64,000 nucleotides of DNA, taken from assembly GCF_008056315.1 (NCBI RefSeq), contig NZ_VRKQ01000018.1, positions 313,772-377,771 of the forward strand, written 5' to 3'. Made by a program: the position numbers and the translations under genes. The stretch comes from Seonamhaeicola maritimus (lineage in GTDB: Bacteria > Bacteroidota > Bacteroidia > Flavobacteriales > Flavobacteriaceae). Positions 54,302-63,270 of the stretch are shown here, in pieces (position 1 is the stretch's first letter; each line of letters begins with the position of its first letter). The notes beneath the pieces were generated by a model. It had not been told where the DNA came from, did not search any database, and saw only the letters and a list, made by a program, of their open reading frames with translations.

Positions 54302-54342
54302 GCCTGTTGCATATTTGATAATTTTCATAGGCCTATTTTTTT
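54297..54342 (+). terminator. Probable terminator of the nap operon
   Basis: AATAAGCCT pairs with AGGCCTATT (one mismatch) across a 23-base loop, followed by a run of seven T. The large loop lowers confidence. Confidence 0.45.
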
Positions 54343-54406
54343 AGTATCAAAAAAAAGAATGGGCATTTTTATCAGCCTCCTAAAAATATGCTCGCATAGA
54401 AAAAAC

Positions 54407-54428
54407 TAAGTATTATTACGTATATTTG
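54407..54428 (+). promoter_or_regulatory. Palindrome TAAGTATTATTACGTA overlapping a -7 box
   Basis: The 16-bp element at 54407-54422 has arms TAAGTA and TACGTA (one mismatch to perfect symmetry). The -7 box TATATTTG (54421-54428) overlaps its end by two bases. Matching elements occur at 55352 and 59766. Here the layout would favour autorepression of the FNR-like gene starting at 54447. Confidence 0.6.
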
Positions 54429-54446
54429 AATTTAATATTATGTAAT

Positions 54447-55196
54447 ATGCTTACAACTGCTTCCTTTCTAAAGTCCAAACTTGCCCCTTCCACTAATGGT
54501 GAATGTAATATTTGTAAGAGAACCAGTTGTTTAATTCATAATTTCTCCGAAATACTTTTCAATCCGGATGTGCCTCAAAGTAATACAGTTTTAAAATGCA
54601 GGAAGGGACAGCAATTTATTATTGAAGGAGCACCAGTTAATGGTCTTTTCTTTATTAAAAGTGGTACCGTTAAGGTCTTTAGAACTGGAATAAACGGTCG
54701 CGAACAAATTGTGCGTTTTGCTCGAGCCTGTGAAATTGTAGGTCATAGAGGCTTTGGTACACAAGAGTATTATTCTATTGGTGCCATTGCTTTACAGGAT
54801 GCTGAATTACATTATTTCTCTAAAGAGTTTCTTCAGGAGGTGTTAATGAATAATCCTGATTTCACCTATGCTATGATGCTATTTTATGCTAATGAGCTTA
54901 ATAGAAGTGAAAACAAAGTAAAGTCTATTTCTCAAATGACGGTAAGGGAGCGGGTAGTAGATACCATTTTATATATAAACCGAAAGTTTGGTGAAGTAAA
55001 TGGATTTCTAAACCTTCCTTTAAGCCGAAAAGAATACGCCGATTATGCAGGAACTTCTGAAGAACAAGTTATAAGAGTTTTTTCTGCCTTAAAAAAAGAA
55101 GGATTAATTGGAGCTAGTGGTAAGAAGATTGGAATTAATAACATAGATCTTCTTAGAAAAGAAATAAGCGAACATAACTTCTTCCTAGACAGCTAA
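54447..55196 (+). CDS. FNR-like Crp family regulator with N-terminal cysteine cluster
   Basis: 249 residues from ATG 54447; an in-frame TTG upstream overlaps the -7 box. N-terminal cysteines C20, C23 and C28 (CNICKRTSC), with C51 and C95 inside the sensor domain, resemble the [4Fe-4S] ligands of FNR (C20, C23, C29 and a distant fourth). A cNMP-like beta roll (about 50-140) and a winged helix with PLSRKEYADYAGTSEEQVIRVFSALKKEG follow. It sits between the nap operon and globin 1 and is the likely oxygen/NO-responsive regulator of this region. Whether it binds the TGAY-N4-RTCA or the TAAGTA palindromes is open. Confidence 0.88.
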   Translation: MLTTASFLKSKLAPSTNGECNICKRTSCLIHNFSEILFNPDVPQSNTVLKCRKGQQFIIEGAPVNGLFFIKSGTVKVFRTGINGREQIVRFARACEIVGHRGFGTQEYYSIGAIALQDAELHYFSKEFLQEVLMNNPDFTYAMMLFYANELNRSENKVKSISQMTVRERVVDTILYINRKFGEVNGFLNLPLSRKEYADYAGTSEEQVIRVFSALKKEGLIGASGKKIGINNIDLLRKEISEHNFFLDS

Positions 55197-55236
55197 TATT
55201 CAAAATTTATATTTTCTCATGTTCAAAACATGGTGT

Positions 55237-55266
55237 TAAAACAGCTTTTAGGCTGTTTTATTTTTG
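55237..55266 (+). terminator. Rho-independent terminator after the FNR-like gene
   Basis: Perfect stem TAAAACAGC / GCTGTTTTA with a 6-base loop, followed by a T-rich tail, 40 bp after the stop at 55196. Confidence 0.8.
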
Positions 55267-55333
55267 GTACAATACAGATGTAAAAAGATGTTTTCTTCTG
55301 CAGATATCCATATTTAATTCAATTTAGTCCATT

Positions 55334-55367
55334 TAGTTTTGTTTCATAAATTAAGTATTAATACTTA
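55334..55367 (+). promoter_or_regulatory. Globin 1 promoter: -7 box and perfect palindrome TAAGTATTAATACTTA
   Basis: -7 box TAGTTTTG at 55334-55341 is followed after 10 bp by the perfect 16-bp palindrome at 55352-55367. This covers about +4 to +19, a position typical of repression. The same order and gap occur at 59749-59781. Confidence 0.65.
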
Positions 55368-55411
55368 TGAGTTTTTCTAAGTATTATGGATGTAAAAAAA
55401 GAATATAAATT

Positions 55412-55825
55412 ATGGAACAAAAAACAATTACCCTTGTACAAGAATCTTTTGAAAAAGTTAAGCCTATAGCTCCGGCTGCTGCAGAAATATTTTACTCTAA
55501 GCTTTTTGAATTAGACCCACAATTGAAGCCTCTATTTCCTAACGCTGAAGGTGCTATGAAAGAACAAGGTAACAAATTAATGTCTATGCTGGCGGCTGCG
55601 GTAGCAGGATTAAGCAATTTGGAAGCCTTAGTTCCAATTTTGCAAAATTTAGGTAAACGTCATGTAGATTATAAAGTAGAGCCTATTCATTATGAAACGG
55701 TTGGGACCGCTTTGTTAGGTACGTTAGAGGCAGGTTTAGGTGATGATTTTACTCCAGAAATTAAAGAGGCTTGGGGTTCTGTTTATGGTACAATGGCAGA
55801 TGTAATGATTGAAGCAGCCTATTAA
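55412..55825 (+). CDS. Single-domain globin (flavohaemoglobin-like)
   Basis: 137 residues, matching the haem domain of Hmp. Proximal histidine H84 (GKRHVDYKVEPIHYETVG), B10 tyrosine Y28 and E7 glutamine Q52 are the residue set used for NO dioxygenation. It lacks the reductase domain of Hmp; a separate reductase gene lies at 57246. Its paralogue is at 59152. It likely detoxifies NO produced during nitrate/nitrite reduction. Confidence 0.92.
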   Translation: MEQKTITLVQESFEKVKPIAPAAAEIFYSKLFELDPQLKPLFPNAEGAMKEQGNKLMSMLAAAVAGLSNLEALVPILQNLGKRHVDYKVEPIHYETVGTALLGTLEAGLGDDFTPEIKEAWGSVYGTMADVMIEAAY

Positions 55826-55848
55826 TAATTATAATAAAAGAAAGAAAA

Positions 55849-56670
55849 ATGGAAACTACTAAAATTAAAATACAATTTATAACACTAACAATTTTTGGAA
55901 TCATGTTAACAGCTTGTGGAGGAGTTCCGGAGGAAGGGGCTAAGATAGCAGGTGAAGAAAAAGCATTTTCGGTTGAAGAAGTACTAGAAATGGTTGCTAA
56001 AGAGAATGATGTTACAAGAACTCTTTATACAAAAGCCATAGTTGGTAAAGGAAAAGCACAAGGGATGAAATTTGATGAAGATTGGAGAAAAGATGATGTT
56101 GAGGCAGGCCCTTTACCAGCCCTGTTTTTACGTGGTGTGGCTACAAGTATTAGAAAAAGCCCTGTTCCTTTAGGTTTATATTTAGGATCTGATTTTCCTG
56201 TAAATGCAGCTAATAAATTTGAAGGTAAACAAGCCGAACTTTTTAATGAGATAAAGAAGGATGAAAAACCACAATTCTTTTATGATGAAGACCAAAAATT
56301 ACATACGGCAATGTTTGCTGATTTGGCCAGTGCAGGTGCTTGTGTTTCTTGTCATAATGATCATCCGCAAACTGCAAAATCAGATTGGAAATTAGGTGAT
56401 GTTATGGGTGCTACTACCTGGCAATATCCTAAAGATTCTTTATCTTATAAAGAGACAATTGCAGTTTTAAATTCTTATGCCAAAGGAACAGTTGAAATTT
56501 ATATGGAATACTTAGATGAAATAGATGCTTTTAAAGACAGTGAGAAGCCAGAAATTGGAAAAAAATGGCCTGCAGAGGGTAATTATTTGCCAACTCCTGA
56601 AGTTTTCTTAGATAGTGTTAGAAAGTTAGCTTCCTATGAAACTATGAAGCAATTAGTGGCTTCAAAATAG
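55849..56670 (+). CDS. Tll0287-like (DUF3365) haem lipoprotein
   Basis: 273 residues. The lipoprotein signal ends at LTACGG. The Tll0287-like sensor domain spans about 40-200 and includes one c-type haem site, CVSCHNDHP, near residue 165. The family is known as a haem-binding PAS-like domain of cyanobacteria and signalling proteins. It lies 23 bp after globin 1, so it is probably cotranscribed. It might sense or bind NO at the outer periplasm; that is inference. Confidence 0.8.
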   Translation: METTKIKIQFITLTIFGIMLTACGGVPEEGAKIAGEEKAFSVEEVLEMVAKENDVTRTLYTKAIVGKGKAQGMKFDEDWRKDDVEAGPLPALFLRGVATSIRKSPVPLGLYLGSDFPVNAANKFEGKQAELFNEIKKDEKPQFFYDEDQKLHTAMFADLASAGACVSCHNDHPQTAKSDWKLGDVMGATTWQYPKDSLSYKETIAVLNSYAKGTVEIYMEYLDEIDAFKDSEKPEIGKKWPAEGNYLPTPEVFLDSVRKLASYETMKQLVASK

Positions 56671-56759
56671 TTAATTTTTAAGTTTTAATACAGTCTAACT
56701 CATTGCTAATTATGGTTTTGAGATTCAGATTATAACTTCAATTAATTTTCAGCATATAT

Positions 56760-57242
56760 ATGATATTAAGCAATAATAAATCTACATATTTAGGCTTGTT
56801 TCTTTTTGTGGCATACTTTGTTCAATTCTTTTTTAAAATAGAGTGGAGTGGGCTAGAAGAATTTCAACAAGACCAAATGTATAAAAGATGGTCCGGTTTA
56901 TTGGTAGCGCTTTTAATAGTCTTTCAATGGCTGCTATCCGTTGTTAGAACAAGTAAAAAGCTAAGAAAATATGCTATGCCTATGCAGAATGTTCATAAGT
57001 GGTTGGGGGCACTAAGTCCATTAGTGTTTTATTTTCATAGCGTTAGTTTGGGTTATGGCTATTTGCTATTGCTGTCTTATATATTCTTTTCAAATACCAT
57101 ATTAGGGTATTTCAATCTAGATGTTATAAAAAGTAACAATGAAACTTTTTTTAAGGGTTGGATGATTAGTCACGTAGCACTTTCATTAATCATTACCATA
57201 CTTATGGTATTCCATATTGTTATGGTGTTTTATTATAAATAA
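56760..57242 (+). CDS. Small four-helix membrane protein, probable b-haem ferric-reductase-like subunit
   Basis: 160 residues with four hydrophobic helices. Histidines lie in paired helix positions (NVHKWLGAL, YFHSVSLG, SHVALSL, FHIVMVF), as in membrane cytochrome b of ferric-reductase-type proteins. It starts 90 bp after the haem lipoprotein gene and ends 3 bp before the flavin reductase. The two likely form a membrane electron-transfer pair. Only the histidine pattern supports haem binding. Confidence 0.65.
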   Translation: MILSNNKSTYLGLFLFVAYFVQFFFKIEWSGLEEFQQDQMYKRWSGLLVALLIVFQWLLSVVRTSKKLRKYAMPMQNVHKWLGALSPLVFYFHSVSLGYGYLLLLSYIFFSNTILGYFNLDVIKSNNETFFKGWMISHVALSLIITILMVFHIVMVFYYK

Positions 57243-57245
57243 CAA

Positions 57246-58274
57246 ATGAAGTTAGTAGTAAAAGATATTATCAAGGAAACCAGTGATGCTGTAAGTCTTT
57301 GTTTTAAAAATGGAAATATTTTTAAGAAACTTAAATATAGACCAGGTCAATTTTTGACTATCCATGTTTCTATTAATGGAAAGATTCAGAAACGTGCTTA
57401 TTCCTTTAGTAGTAACCCGTACACTGATAAAGATTTAAAGATTACAATAAAGCGTGTTGAAAAAGGACTAGTTTCCAATTATGTTCATGATAACATAAAA
57501 GTAGGAGATAAATTAGAAGTTGATGATCCAGCAGGAACTTTTTGTATTAGTCCCAATAATAAGTCCAAAAAACAATATATTTTGTTTGCGGGAGGAAGTG
57601 GGATAACACCAATGTTTTCTATAATAAAGTCTGTTTTAACGGAAGAAAAAGATTCTAAAGTACTTCTGGTTTATGCCAACCAAAATATGGAGTCTATCAT
57701 TTTCCATGAAGGGATTAAATCTTTAGAAAATGAATATCCAGACAAGTTTGCTACAGAACACATTGTTTCTTTTTATAATGGACCTAATAATAATTACCAT
57801 GTTGGTTTGGCAACTCATGAGCTCATTGATAAAATATTTTTAAAACATGATTTGACCTATGAGAATCACGCATATATGATATGCGGTCCTTTTGGGTATA
57901 TGGAAAAGATAAAGGATATTTTAAAAGACAATGGGATTTCTAGAGATAAAATAAAGCTGGAGGTTTTTAAAGCTCCTCAGGTGAAAGTATCAGGTAAAGA
58001 CTTATTGAGTGATGTTACTTTAAAGTACAACGGAGAAGAACATTTAATAAAAGTGAGGGGAGATAAATCCATTTTGAATCAGGCAATGTCTGATAATATA
58101 GTAATACCATATTCTTGTAGATCAGGAATGTGTTCTAGTTGTAAAGCAAAATGTATTGAAGGTGAAGTAAAAATGATTGACGGACACCTTTTAACCGATG
58201 ACGATGTAGCAAGTGGAAGCATACTCACCTGTATTACATACCCTTTAAGTGAAAAAGTTGTAATAGAAATATAA
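57246..58274 (+). CDS. FAD/NAD(P)-2Fe-2S oxidoreductase
   Basis: 342 residues. The FAD domain has RAYSFSSNPYTDKDL, the NAD(P) domain has LFAGGSGITPMFSIIKSVL and CGPFGYMEKI, and the C-terminal plant-type ferredoxin has CRSGMCSSCKAKC and a fourth Cys in LTCITYPL. This is the Hmp-reductase/phenylacetate-reductase-like order. It could reduce the adjacent globins or feed the membrane haem protein and pentahaem cytochrome. It follows the membrane protein by 3 bp. Confidence 0.9.
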   Translation: MKLVVKDIIKETSDAVSLCFKNGNIFKKLKYRPGQFLTIHVSINGKIQKRAYSFSSNPYTDKDLKITIKRVEKGLVSNYVHDNIKVGDKLEVDDPAGTFCISPNNKSKKQYILFAGGSGITPMFSIIKSVLTEEKDSKVLLVYANQNMESIIFHEGIKSLENEYPDKFATEHIVSFYNGPNNNYHVGLATHELIDKIFLKHDLTYENHAYMICGPFGYMEKIKDILKDNGISRDKIKLEVFKAPQVKVSGKDLLSDVTLKYNGEEHLIKVRGDKSILNQAMSDNIVIPYSCRSGMCSSCKAKCIEGEVKMIDGHLLTDDDVASGSILTCITYPLSEKVVIEI

Positions 58275-58290
58275 ATAAAGTGATAGTTTT

Positions 58291-59004
58291 ATGTTTAAAG
58301 TAAGCCCTTTACGAAAAAGACAGGTTATTGGAGGAATTATAGGTTTATTAATTGGAAGTACCCTCTTTTATTTATTTACGTTAGACGCTACAGAGGAATA
58401 TATATCAATAGGCCCTATGAATAAGGGGCATCAAGATCTATCCTGTGTAACCTGTCATAATGATGCTAAAGGTAACTTAATGCAACAGGTACAATCAAAT
58501 ATATCTCATGCATTCGGGGCAAGAAGTCAAGGCGTAGATTTTGGAACACAAAACGTAACTGTAGATAATTGCTTGGAATGTCATGATAGGGCAAATGACA
58601 GGCATCCAACATATAGATTTTCTGAGCCTAGATTTAAGCAAGCTGTAAAGGTAATTGATGCTACAACTTGTATCACCTGTCACTCTGAACATAATGATAA
58701 AGAACGTGTTTCACTGAAAACTGCGAATTACTGTATGAATTGCCATCAGGATTTGGTAGTTGAAAAAGACCCTATCGATATTTCTCATAAAGACTTAATT
58801 GCTAAAGAGGAATGGAACACCTGTATTCAGTGTCATGATTTTCATGGGAATCATCGTTACGAAGTTCCTACCAAAATAAAAGATACTATACCACTGCTAG
58901 ACGTTCAAAAATATTTTAACGGTGAAGACGATCCATACGGTACAGACAAAAAGTATATTGCTCTATCTCAAGAGGAATGGCTAAAAGAAATAGATAAAAA
59001 CTAG
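58291..59004 (+). CDS. Membrane-anchored pentahaem cytochrome c
   Basis: 237 residues with an N-terminal helix (about 10-30). Five CxxCH motifs: CVTCH, CLECH, CITCH, CMNCH and CIQCH. The C-terminal 60 residues lack haem sites. It does not match NrfA (no CxxCK) and is not clearly NapC. It lies 16 bp after the flavin/2Fe-2S reductase and closes this gene group. Its partner is unknown. Confidence 0.82.
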   Translation: MFKVSPLRKRQVIGGIIGLLIGSTLFYLFTLDATEEYISIGPMNKGHQDLSCVTCHNDAKGNLMQQVQSNISHAFGARSQGVDFGTQNVTVDNCLECHDRANDRHPTYRFSEPRFKQAVKVIDATTCITCHSEHNDKERVSLKTANYCMNCHQDLVVEKDPIDISHKDLIAKEEWNTCIQCHDFHGNHRYEVPTKIKDTIPLLDVQKYFNGEDDPYGTDKKYIALSQEEWLKEIDKN

Positions 59005-59091
59005 TTCTGTATAAATATTATATCTTGTTAGTATGGTGTAAAATCAGTTTTTATACTGCGATATACTATATGTAATCTTCTCTGTAGTAAT

Positions 59092-59124
59092 TAGATTTGT
59101 TGTGTTAGTCCTTATGATATAAGG
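59092..59124 (+). promoter_or_regulatory. Globin 2 promoter: -7 box and palindrome CCTTATGATATAAGG
   Basis: -7 box TAGATTTG (59092-59099) is followed after 10 bp by a 15-bp palindrome (59110-59124, arms CCTTAT/ATAAGG). The position matches the operators of globin 1 and the nitrate transporter, but the sequence differs. Confidence 0.5.
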
Positions 59125-59151
59125 GAGTATAAATTTAAATATTATTACTAT

Positions 59152-59574
59152 ATGGATGGCAAAACAATCTACCTAGTGCAAGAATCATTTAATAAGGTAA
59201 GACCAATATCAGATACTGTTGCTGAAATGTTCTATCATAAATTATTTCAATTAGATCCTTCCTCAAGGCATTTATTTCCAAAAAACCAAGCGGATATGCA
59301 ATTGCAGTCAAGGAAACTTATTTCAATGTTAGGTGTCGCTATTTCTGGATTAACAAATTTTGAAACTCTTATTCCGGTTTTAGAAGATCTTGGGAGACGC
59401 CATTTGGAATATAAAGTAGAGCATTTTCAATATCAAATAGTTGGTGAAGCTCTGTTGGCTACATTGGAAGAAGGTTTAGGGAATGATTTTACATACGAAG
59501 TGAAAAATGCTTGGGTAGATGTTTATTTCACAATGTCTAATGTAATGATGAATGCCGCATATCAAAAAAATTAA
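59152..59574 (+). CDS. Single-domain globin, paralogue of globin 1
   Basis: 140 residues aligned without gaps to globin 1 over most of its length. Y28, Q52 and the proximal H84 (GRRHLEYKVEHFQYQIVG) are conserved. It lies 148 bp after the pentahaem cytochrome with its own promoter and is followed by a strong terminator. Two globins with the same active-site residues but different promoter palindromes suggest distinct induction. Confidence 0.92.
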   Translation: MDGKTIYLVQESFNKVRPISDTVAEMFYHKLFQLDPSSRHLFPKNQADMQLQSRKLISMLGVAISGLTNFETLIPVLEDLGRRHLEYKVEHFQYQIVGEALLATLEEGLGNDFTYEVKNAWVDVYFTMSNVMMNAAYQKN

Positions 59575-59663
59575 GTAAATACGTAATTATAAGTATGCTT
59601 AAAACTTTAAGTACTTATATGATAAAATTTATCAAATAACATATAATCAAATAGTTAAGTTTT

Positions 59664-59689
59664 AAACCTGCCAAAAGGCAGGTTTTTTT
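59664..59689 (+). terminator. Rho-independent terminator after globin 2
   Basis: Perfect stem AAACCTGCC / GGCAGGTTT with an AAAA loop and seven T at the end. Confidence 0.88.
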
Positions 59690-59748
59690 GTGGCGTAAAA
59701 AGTGTTTCGGCTATGGGGTTCATCATGAAATGGAAGTTAGGCTACTTA

Positions 59749-59781
59749 TATATTTGCCTTGAAATTAAGTAATAATACTTA
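59749..59781 (+). promoter_or_regulatory. Nitrate-transporter promoter: -7 box and perfect palindrome TAAGTAATAATACTTA
   Basis: -7 box TATATTTG (59749-59756), then 9 bp, then the perfect-arm palindrome at 59766-59781, covering about +3 to +18. The gene starts at 59803. Confidence 0.65.
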
Positions 59782-59802
59782 GAAACAATAAAAACAGTAA
59801 AT

Positions 59803-61197
59803 ATGAAAGCACTAATCAAAAAATCAATCTTAATTCTGCCAATGGCGGTTTTACTATTTTCTTGTGGTAATAAGAAGAAAGATGAAACTCTAGCAGAAAA
59901 CGTTTCAACTGAAACTTCAAATACAAAAACATTAGATATTGAAAAACCTCAATTAACTTTTGGGTTTATCAAATTAACAGATATGGCACCTTTAGCTATC
60001 GCTAAAGAAAAAGGATTCTTTGAAGATGAAGGATTATTTGTTTCTGTTGAAGCACAATCAAACTGGAAAAACGTATTAGACCGTGTTATTGATGGTCAGT
60101 TAGATGGTTCTCATATGTTAGCGGGTCAGCCAATTGCAGCGGGAGCTGGTTTTGGACGTCAAGCAGAGTTAGTAACACCATTTTCAATGGATTTAAATGG
60201 TAATGGTATTACAGTTTCTAATGATGTTTGGTCTAAAATGAAACCAAATGTACCAAAAGGAGCTGATGGTAAGCCAGTTCACCCTATTAAGGCAGATGCT
60301 TTAAAGCCTGTAATTGATGATTATAAAAGTAATGGTAAAGCCTTTAAAATGGGTATGGTGTTCCCTGTATCTACACATAACTACGAAATTAGATATTGGT
60401 TAGCGGCGGCAGGAATACACCCTGGAATGTACACAGCTGAAAACGTTCAAGGACAAATTGATGCTGAGGTTTTGTTATCTGTAACACCTCCACCACAAAT
60501 GCCAGCAACTCTTGAAGCAGGAACTATTTATGGATACTGTGTAGGTGAGCCATGGAATCAACAAGCTGTATTTAAAGGTATTGGTGTGCCGGTTACAACT
60601 AACTACGATATCTGGAAGAACAATCCAGAGAAAGTATTTGTAATGACAAAGAAATTTGTAGAAGAAAATCCAAATACCGCAGTAGCAGTTACAAAAGCTT
60701 TAATTAGAGCTGGTAAATGGTTAGATGAACCAGGAAATAGAGCAGAGGCGGTTAAAATATTATCTATGTCTCAGTATGTTGGTGCCGATGAAGCTGTATT
60801 AGCAAACTCTATGACAGGTACATTTGAGTTTGAGAAAGGTGATAAAAGAGAAATGCCAGACTTTAACGTATTCTACAAGTACAACGCTACTTATCCGTTC
60901 TATTCAGATGGTATTTGGTTCTTAACTCAAATGAGAAGATGGGGTCAAATTCCAGAAGCAAAACCAGAAGATTGGTACGGAGAAACTATAAAAGATATTT
61001 ACCGTCCTGATATTTGGACAAAAGCAGCAAAACTTTTAGTTGAGGAAGGTAATATTCCTGCTTCTGATATTCCAACAACAGACGGGTATAAGCCTGTAAC
61101 TGCTGATTTTATAGATGGAACTACCTACGATGCCAAAGATCCAATTGGATATATTAACAGTTTTTCAATAGGTAATAAAGACAAGGCTGTACAATAA
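59803..61197 (+). CDS. Nitrate-type ABC transporter substrate-binding lipoprotein
   Basis: 464 residues with a lipoprotein signal (LLFSCG). The CmpA/NrtA family pattern begins at [23 protein letters not shown] and continues with [17 protein letters not shown] and [20 protein letters not shown]. These proteins bind nitrate or bicarbonate; nitrate is favoured by the nap context. It is followed by permease and two ATPase genes. Confidence 0.9.
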   Translation: MKALIKKSILILPMAVLLFSCGNKKKDETLAENVSTETSNTKTLDIEKPQLTFGFIKLTDMAPLAIAKEKGFFEDEGLFVSVEAQSNWKNVLDRVIDGQLDGSHMLAGQPIAAGAGFGRQAELVTPFSMDLNGNGITVSNDVWSKMKPNVPKGADGKPVHPIKADALKPVIDDYKSNGKAFKMGMVFPVSTHNYEIRYWLAAAGIHPGMYTAENVQGQIDAEVLLSVTPPPQMPATLEAGTIYGYCVGEPWNQQAVFKGIGVPVTTNYDIWKNNPEKVFVMTKKFVEENPNTAVAVTKALIRAGKWLDEPGNRAEAVKILSMSQYVGADEAVLANSMTGTFEFEKGDKREMPDFNVFYKYNATYPFYSDGIWFLTQMRRWGQIPEAKPEDWYGETIKDIYRPDIWTKAAKLLVEEGNIPASDIPTTDGYKPVTADFIDGTTYDAKDPIGYINSFSIGNKDKAVQ

Positions 61198-61227
61198 AAA
61201 AATCACTGAATAAATAGTTTGAAAGTC

Positions 61228-62334
61228 ATGAAGCAAAGTATAACATTAGGAAGAGTAACCAAATTTATAGGATTAGGTTTTTTAAGCACCTTAAAGGATT
61301 TATTTACCGGGAAGTTAGAAAAGGAAGATTTGACAAGCTTCCTACGAAAAGTAGTCGTACCAATTGCTTCCATTCTATTATTTCTTGGTCTGTGGCACAT
61401 GGGCTCAATGTCTTTGTACAACACAGAGGCCGAATTTAAAATTGAAAAAGCACTAAAAGATCAGGGTCCTGAAGCTGCCGAAGCAATGCGTGAATGTATT
61501 GCTTCGGGAGACATCAGTTGTCAGCCAAATACGCTGCCATCTCCAGTTCAGGTTTGGGATTCGTATAAATCCCTGTTAAAAGATCATCAGATTATAAATG
61601 CTGATAAAGCTGCATTTGCAGAAAAAACGGCTTCTTTAAATGAAAAGCGAATTGCAGAAGGTAAGGCAGCAATTACTTATACCGGTAGACCTTCATTTGT
61701 AGATCAAATTTTCAGAAGTTTAAAAACTGTATTTGCCGGTTTTCTATTAGCCTTATTAATTGCTGTTCCATTAGGAATATTAATCGGATTGAGTGCAACT
61801 TTAAAAAGTTCATTTAACTGGTTTATACAAATTTTTAAGCCAGTATCACCTGTAGTTTGGTACTTGCTCGTGTTCATGATAGTTAAAACATTATTAATTG
61901 ATTCTAACGAGGATAGTTCGTTTACCATTTCGTTTATCAGTGTTGGACTTTGTTCCATGTGGGCAACATTAGTAAATACAGCCATGGGAGTCTCATCTGT
62001 GGATAAAGATTATATAAATGTGGCCAAAGTATTAAAGCTGGGGCCTTTCCAAAAAATATTTAAAGTGGTATTACCATCGTCATTACCATTAATATTTACT
62101 GGGTTGAAAATTACTTTATCTGTAGCGTGGATGGTTTTAATTGCAATTGAATTATTAGCCCAAAGCCCTGGATTAGGATTATTTGTTTGGGAAGAATTTC
62201 AAAATGGAGCGAATGATTCTAACGCAAAAATTATTGTTGCCATGTTTGTGATTGGTATTATAGGATTCCTATTAGACCGATTAATGTTAACCATACAAAA
62301 CTGGGTGTCATTTGATAAAACAGACGCGATATAA
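61228..62334 (+). CDS. Nitrate-type ABC transporter permease
   Basis: 368 residues from ATG 61228; an in-frame TTG at 61219 is less likely. An N-terminal extension and helix (about 30-50) precede a BPD-transporter permease domain (about 155-360) with five to six helices and the EAA-type loop (INVAKVLKLGPFQKIFKVVLPSSLPLIFTGLK). It belongs to the NrtB/SsuC class. The large periplasmic loop before the core is characteristic of Bacteroidota nitrate permeases only by inference. Confidence 0.88.
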   Translation: MKQSITLGRVTKFIGLGFLSTLKDLFTGKLEKEDLTSFLRKVVVPIASILLFLGLWHMGSMSLYNTEAEFKIEKALKDQGPEAAEAMRECIASGDISCQPNTLPSPVQVWDSYKSLLKDHQIINADKAAFAEKTASLNEKRIAEGKAAITYTGRPSFVDQIFRSLKTVFAGFLLALLIAVPLGILIGLSATLKSSFNWFIQIFKPVSPVVWYLLVFMIVKTLLIDSNEDSSFTISFISVGLCSMWATLVNTAMGVSSVDKDYINVAKVLKLGPFQKIFKVVLPSSLPLIFTGLKITLSVAWMVLIAIELLAQSPGLGLFVWEEFQNGANDSNAKIIVAMFVIGIIGFLLDRLMLTIQNWVSFDKTDAI

Positions 62335-62412
62335 ATAATGTGGATTTGTATAAATGTTTAATCGTGAATTCGAATAAGCAGATCAACAAAAGAACTATTA
62401 AACACAGAAAAA

Positions 62413-63261
62413 ATGGCATACTTAGAATTAAATAATATACATAAGACTTATGGTCAAGGTGAATATGCTACTGAAGTACTTTCAAATATCAACCTTTCTA
62501 TAGAAGAAGGTGAGTTTGTAGCCATTGTAGGGTTTACAGGAAGTGGAAAAACAACCTTAGTAAATTTAATAAATGGCCTGTTAGAACCTACAAGTGGCGA
62601 AGTTCTTTTTAAAGGAAATCCTGTCTCAGGAACCAGTCATGAACGTGGAGTTATCTTTCAGAATTACTCACTATTACCATGGTTAACAGTTGGACAGAAT
62701 GTGTATATGGCAGTAAAGGAAGCCTTTCCTAAGAAAAGCAAGAAAGAATTAAATGAGCTTGTAAAGGAATATGTTGACATGGTAAGTTTAACACACGCCA
62801 TAAACAAACGGCCAAAGGAATTGTCTGGAGGAATGCGTCAACGGGTTGCAGTTGCAAGAGCTTTAGCCATGAAACCAGAGATGATTATAATGGATGAACC
62901 ATTGGGGGCATTAGATGCTTTAACGCGTGGAAATCTTCAAGATGAAATCTTAAACATTTGGGGGAAAGATAAGCGCACTGCATTATTAATAACCAATGAT
63001 GTTGATGAAGGCATTTATATGGCCGATAGAATTATTCCTTTGAAACCAGGACCAAATGCAACCTTAGGTCCAGAGTTTAAAATAGATATTGAAAGACCTC
63101 GAGATAAAACCGAGATGAATGATAACGAGAATTATAAGCAAACTCGTAACGCCATTATAGAGTATTTAATGGATATAGGGAATGACCGAAAGTCTGAGGC
63201 TAAAGAAGAGTTTGTTCTTCCGGATATAGCACCAAAAGATTTTGTTTATCAATTTAAATAA
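62413..63261 (+). CDS. Nitrate-type ABC transporter ATP-binding protein
   Basis: 282 residues. Walker A is [10 protein letters not shown], signature is [15 protein letters not shown], Walker B is [17 protein letters not shown], with the H-loop replaced by asparagine in LITNDVDEG. The latter change occurs in one of the two NrtC/NrtD ATPases, consistent with a heterodimer with the next protein, which keeps ITHDVDEA. No fused substrate-binding domain is present. Confidence 0.9.
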   Translation: MAYLELNNIHKTYGQGEYATEVLSNINLSIEEGEFVAIVGFTGSGKTTLVNLINGLLEPTSGEVLFKGNPVSGTSHERGVIFQNYSLLPWLTVGQNVYMAVKEAFPKKSKKELNELVKEYVDMVSLTHAINKRPKELSGGMRQRVAVARALAMKPEMIIMDEPLGALDALTRGNLQDEILNIWGKDKRTALLITNDVDEGIYMADRIIPLKPGPNATLGPEFKIDIERPRDKTEMNDNENYKQTRNAIIEYLMDIGNDRKSEAKEEFVLPDIAPKDFVYQFK

Positions 63262-63270
63262 TAGCATCAT

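Noticed and set aside
59610-59625. Palindrome TGATAAAATTTATCA downstream of globin 2
   Set aside because: Lies between a stop codon and a terminator, with spacing unlike FNR boxes and no promoter nearby.
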